This document shows positions 51,994 through 54,716 of a stretch of 54,716 nucleotides of DNA, piece after piece. Numbering within the stretch: the first letter of the stretch is position 1; every line of letters starts with the position of its first letter. The translations under genes were made by a program, and so were the position numbers. Source of the stretch: Acidobacteriota bacterium (GTDB lineage Bacteria > Acidobacteriota > Vicinamibacteria > Vicinamibacterales > UBA2999); NCBI GenBank assembly GCA_013140775.1, contig JABFSA010000049.1, forward strand, positions 1 to 54,716, read 5' to 3'. Below the pieces are notes generated by a model that had not been told where the DNA came from, did not search any database, and was given only the letters and a program-made list of their open reading frames with translations.

Positions 51994-53073
51994 TCAGGGT
52001 TTTGCGGGAGGCGCGAACGGTCCAACGTCGGGCCGTGCTTGGGTATTGGCCAGAGGACCAAGCTCTGCCGCCACGCCGCGCGCGATGGCCGCTGTTTCGC
52101 TGCCTGCCTGAAAGCAGGTGAAGTCAGCACGGTCGCGCCAGGCGATCGGGCCGCACAGACGAACCCTGGCCTTGATCGTCGCGTCGTGCACGATGTTGAT
52201 CGCGCGCTCGTAGTCGGGCGTGCCCTGCCGAAAGCCTGAGAAATTCCCAAGGTCGCCGCTGGCCGCAAAGAGGGCGGTGACGCCGGGGACCTTGGCGATG
52301 GCGTCGGCGTTCTTCAATCCCTCGAGTGTCTCGATCATCAGGATCAGCACGATGTTGTCGTTGACCGTGTTGCGATAGCCACCGGGCACATTGCCCCACA
52401 TGCTCGGGTCGAACGCCTGACCGCCACCGTTGCTCCGGCGGCCGAGTGGTGGAAAGTACGTCCAGTCGCGGGCGGCAATCGCCTCCTCGACGGTATCAAC
52501 GGTCGGCACGACGATAACCAGCGCGCCGGCGTCGAGCGCATGCTGAATCTCGCGTTCGTCGGTGTAGGCAATGCGGACGCCAGGAACAGCCTTCGCGTGC
52601 GGGCACGTCCGCCACATCCGCGCAGCATTACCCCAGTCGCGCTGGTCGTGCTGCATTTCCGTCCAGATAAAGTCGTAGCCCGCGTTCGCCATCGCGCAGT
52701 ACGTCGCGGGATCCGTGGCGCTGAGGAGCGTGCCTCCGGTGACCTTGCCTCCCTGCTGCATCTTCAAGCGCACGGGATTCCAGACCTTCGATCCCGCGGG
52801 CGCGTCGAACGCGGGGCCGTACTTCCATGCGGCCGGGTCGAATGGCCCCTGATTCACCGCACCCGCTGGTGCGACGTTGCGTGCGTTGCTGTCCTGTCCT
52901 GCCAGCGCAGCCAGTGGAAACGCCTGACTCCCGGGCGTGGCGTTGTTCGCGTAGGGATCGGCGCCAGCAACGCCCTGGCCTTGTGGGGCGGCGGGAGTCG
53001 TGTTCTGTCCCTGAGCGCTCACAAACGCCACCATCGCGCAAACGATTGAGGCGGCCCAAAGCCTTTTCGCCAT
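51994..53073 (-). CDS. Exported HpcH/HpaI aldolase family protein
   Basis: A 359-residue protein with an N-terminal signal peptide (MAKRLWAASIVCAMVAFVSAQG), AAGGAG-like ribosome site AAGGAG 9 bp before the ATG, and an about 90-residue low-complexity linker. The HpaI fold follows: GGTLLSATDPATYCAMANAGYDFIWTEMQHDQ (in parts), PGVRIAYTDEREIQHALDAGALVIVVPTVDTVEEA, YFPPLGRRS, the metal-ligand segment ILMIETLEGLKNADAIAKVPGV and GDLGNFSGF. Members cleave 4-hydroxy-2-oxo acids in the cytosol; export is unusual. The metal Glu and Asp seem present. It lies 42 bp upstream of the NTT-like gene on the same strand. Confidence 0.82.
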   Translation of the reverse strand: MAKRLWAASIVCAMVAFVSAQGQNTTPAAPQGQGVAGADPYANNATPGSQAFPLAALAGQDSNARNVAPAGAVNQGPFDPAAWKYGPAFDAPAGSKVWNPVRLKMQQGGKVTGGTLLSATDPATYCAMANAGYDFIWTEMQHDQRDWGNAARMWRTCPHAKAVPGVRIAYTDEREIQHALDAGALVIVVPTVDTVEEAIAARDWTYFPPLGRRSNGGGQAFDPSMWGNVPGGYRNTVNDNIVLILMIETLEGLKNADAIAKVPGVTALFAASGDLGNFSGFRQGTPDYERAINIVHDATIKARVRLCGPIAWRDRADFTCFQAGSETAAIARGVAAELGPLANTQARPDVGPFAPPAKP

Positions 53074-53159
53074 CAGACTCTCCTTGCGAAACCCTGCGCC
53101 GATTCGCATCGGGTGAGACTATGCATCCTCATCCGTTCAGGAGCAAGCCGTGACGGCAA

Positions 53160-53645
53160 CTATGTCCGTCGGCCGGTGGCGGTCGCCCGGCCAAGGCGAA
53201 CGACGATGTCGTACTCGGCTTTTGTAGCGGGCTGAACGGAGAGCCGGCTGCCCTTCTGGGTCACCATCATCTGCTCGAGACCTTTGGTCGCTTTGAGCGT
53301 TTCGAGCGGCACGGTTGACGCGAAGCGCTCGACGAACCCGACGTCCACCATGTACCAGACCGGCTCGGCGGCGGTGCCGGCAGCGTCGAAATACTTGTGA
53401 CCCTTCTTCCAGGCGAAATGATCGGGATAGCCGGCCTTCACAATGGTGGCGAGCCCGGTCACACCAGACGGCTCAGCGTTCGACGCGTAGAACAAGACAG
53501 GATCGCCTTCCTGCATGAGATCGCGCATGAAGTTGCGGGCCTGATAGTTTCGAACGCCTTCCCAGCTCGTGCGCCCGTCGCGTGCCAGGTCGTCGATGGT
53601 GTAAGCCGCGGGCTCGCACTTCATCAACCAGTACCGTTTAGGCAT
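53160..53645 (-). CDS. EVE domain-containing protein
   Basis: A 161-residue protein consisting of one EVE domain (PUA-like fold, related to thymocyte nuclear protein 1). Signature blocks: YWLMKCEPAAYTIDDLARDGRTSWEGVRNYQARNFMRD (in parts: MKCEPAAYT, WEGVRNYQARN), GDPVLFYASNAEPSGVTGLATIVK, and YMVDVGFVERFASTVPLETLK. EVE domains bind modified bases in DNA or RNA, for example 5-methylcytosine derivatives. The gene is upstream of the aldolase gene and downstream of the Nudix gene on the same strand, with 86 and 51 bp gaps. Confidence 0.9.
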   Translation of the reverse strand: MPKRYWLMKCEPAAYTIDDLARDGRTSWEGVRNYQARNFMRDLMQEGDPVLFYASNAEPSGVTGLATIVKAGYPDHFAWKKGHKYFDAAGTAAEPVWYMVDVGFVERFASTVPLETLKATKGLEQMMVTQKGSRLSVQPATKAEYDIVVRLGRATATGRRT

Positions 53646-53696
53646 TGAAGGTTCTCGTCTCGATTCGCCAGCAGGAGCCGGCCGTGGAAGGTGCGC

Positions 53697-54332
53697 CTAC
53701 GACAGGTCCAGATCTGCGAGCAGCGCAAGAAACTCGGCGAGGACCATCGCGGTGGCGCCCCACACGTGCGCGTCGTCCACCTCGAAGTACGGTGCGTCCA
53801 TCATCTCACGCGGGGGACGCGACCTCCGGCGGCGTTCAGACTTCACGACATCCGCCCGCAACAGGTGCGAGACGCGCGCCTCGATCAGACGATGGACTTC
53901 GCCTGTGGCGATCTGAAAGCTCGGCCGCTCCAGCGTCCGTCCCACCACCGGATGCAGCAGATGACCGCTGACGTCGATGACGAGCGGCGTCAGACGACCG
54001 AGCACTTCGACGTTCGCGGGATTGACGCCGACCTCTTCATGCGCCTCGCGGAGCGCCGCGCCCTCAACCGTCTCTCCGTGATCGATGCGTCCACCTGGCA
54101 GCGATACCTGCCCGGTGTGATGTCGAAGCGTCAGGCCTCGTACGGTCAGCGGGATGTGCCATGACCCATCGTGCGGATAGATCAGGATGATCGCGGCGGC
54201 AGGCCTGAGATTCTCCGGCGCCGGGCGCGGGACCACGCCGGTGGAGAGTCGGGGCGCCATCCGGAGCTGCGCTTCGAGTCCAGGCAACGGCCCGGCCAAT
54301 CGGCTCCGAAGGGTTTCCAGGGGGGTCCACAT
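53697..54332 (-). CDS. CoA pyrophosphatase, Nudix family (NudL-like)
   Basis: A 211-residue cytosolic Nudix hydrolase. The Nudix box is complete: GGRIDHGETVEGAALREAHEEVGV, that is GX5EX7REVXEEXG. The NudL/Nudt7-type preceding region has VLIYPHDG-like AAAIILIYPHDG, HIPLTVRG and HHTGQVSLPGGR, the UPF0035 hallmark of CoA-specific members. It splits CoA to 3',5'-ADP and 4'-phosphopantetheine. The ATG at 54330-54332 has GAGGTG just upstream. An upstream in-frame extension into the repeat region was rejected. Confidence 0.88.
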   Translation of the reverse strand: MWTPLETLRSRLAGPLPGLEAQLRMAPRLSTGVVPRPAPENLRPAAAIILIYPHDGSWHIPLTVRGLTLRHHTGQVSLPGGRIDHGETVEGAALREAHEEVGVNPANVEVLGRLTPLVIDVSGHLLHPVVGRTLERPSFQIATGEVHRLIEARVSHLLRADVVKSERRRRSRPPREMMDAPYFEVDDAHVWGATAMVLAEFLALLADLDLS

Positions 54333-54716
54333 CACCTCATCGTTGCCCACTACAACCCGCTCTGCCAACTTCTCCTGGTCCCGCTGACCACCTCCGCCAA
54401 GGCTACGGCGGTCCGCCGAAGCGGACGCACGAAGGCGGAAGCCGGACACTACGACACAAACCACGAAGAACACGAAGACCCACGAAGGGATCACACAAGG
54501 GATGATCAACTTCGTGGATCTTCGTCGCCGGACACTACCAAGCGCGGCTGAAGCCGCGCACTACGAAGTCGAAACTCGCCCGGCACGACGCTGGACGCTA
54601 TGCCGACGCGAAGGACCACCCGGGATGCCACTTGGGTTGGGGTGGCGAAGCCCTGTGGAGGTCAGGCCGACGTGATCGCCTGACCGCCCGAGAAGACGCG
54701 AGGGACCAGCCAGCTC
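54333..54716. repeat. Repeat-rich non-coding end of the window
   Basis: No convincing gene. Elements seen: CCGCC...GGCGG and TCCGCCGAAGCGGA hairpins (about 54389-54426), GCCGGACACTAC at 54441-54452 and 54527-54538, a CACGAAG-rich stretch (about 54461-54487), GCGCGGC-TGAA-GCCGCGC-ACTACG (about 54542-54566) and a hairpin GGTCAGGC/GCCTGACC (54660-54667, 54678-54685). The first four are members of the same hairpin family as 11359-11380 and 29134-29151. Confidence 0.6.

Overview
The window is high-GC DNA with dense genes on both strands. It has many exported proteins: TonB-dependent receptors with an N-terminal carboxypeptidase-regulatory-like domain, DUF6152 proteins, a DUF5916 outer-membrane protein, c-type cytochrome and lipoprotein genes. 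This gene set is typical of soil Acidobacteriota, most likely Vicinamibacteria. That placement is inferred from gene content, because there is no rRNA gene in the window.

Layout. 1-3.0 kb: the end of gltX, tRNA-Gln(CTG), a GIY-YIG protein, a methyltransferase and YaeQ. 3.1-6.8 kb (minus): receiver-only response regulator, PAS histidine kinase, GNAT, alpha/beta hydrolase and a VOC protein. 7-11.3 kb: secreted proteins, a sialidase-like lipoprotein, a reaction-centre-type cytochrome c and an NHL propeller. 11.4-17.7 kb (minus): two tandem paralogous TonB receptors with near-identical promoters; the upstream one carries a frameshift and an amber codon. 17.8-23.9 kb: a membrane spermidine synthase fused to a degenerate M28-like domain, a DUF6152 protein, a three-gene minus-strand operon of exported proteins and a DUF1566 protein. 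23.9-26.2 kb: separate LigD-type polymerase and ligase genes that converge and overlap. 26.3-29.1 kb: a fur-katG operon behind a 29-bp palindrome. 29.2-37.3 kb: RDD protein, soluble transhydrogenase, a truncated AI-2E transporter, CBM9/DUF5916, a second pair of the same secreted families, and a three-module VanZ protein. 37.5-40.7 kb: a small membrane protein and an M16 peptidase.

40.7-47.6 kb is a mosaic. An N-terminal formate-dehydrogenase-like fragment is joined to the C-terminal part of an ABC ATPase. A two-gene nucleotidyltransferase/small-protein module (candidate toxin-antitoxin) lies between 31-bp direct repeats that fall exactly on an amidase end and a hydrolase start. An NTP_transf_5 gene and a SagB-like oxidoreductase remnant follow. 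47.7-54.3 kb (minus) holds a two-subunit molybdenum hydroxylase, an NTT-type nucleotide transporter, an exported HpcH/HpaI aldolase homologue, an EVE protein and a Nudix CoA pyrophosphatase. The last 380 bp are repeat-rich and non-coding.

The most promising leads are the nucleotidyltransferase/VRKFRS module and its flanking repeats, the spermidine synthase-M28 fusion, the fur-katG operator, a 10-bp motif repeated in front of three export genes, and three 7-bp tandem arrays of unrelated sequence.
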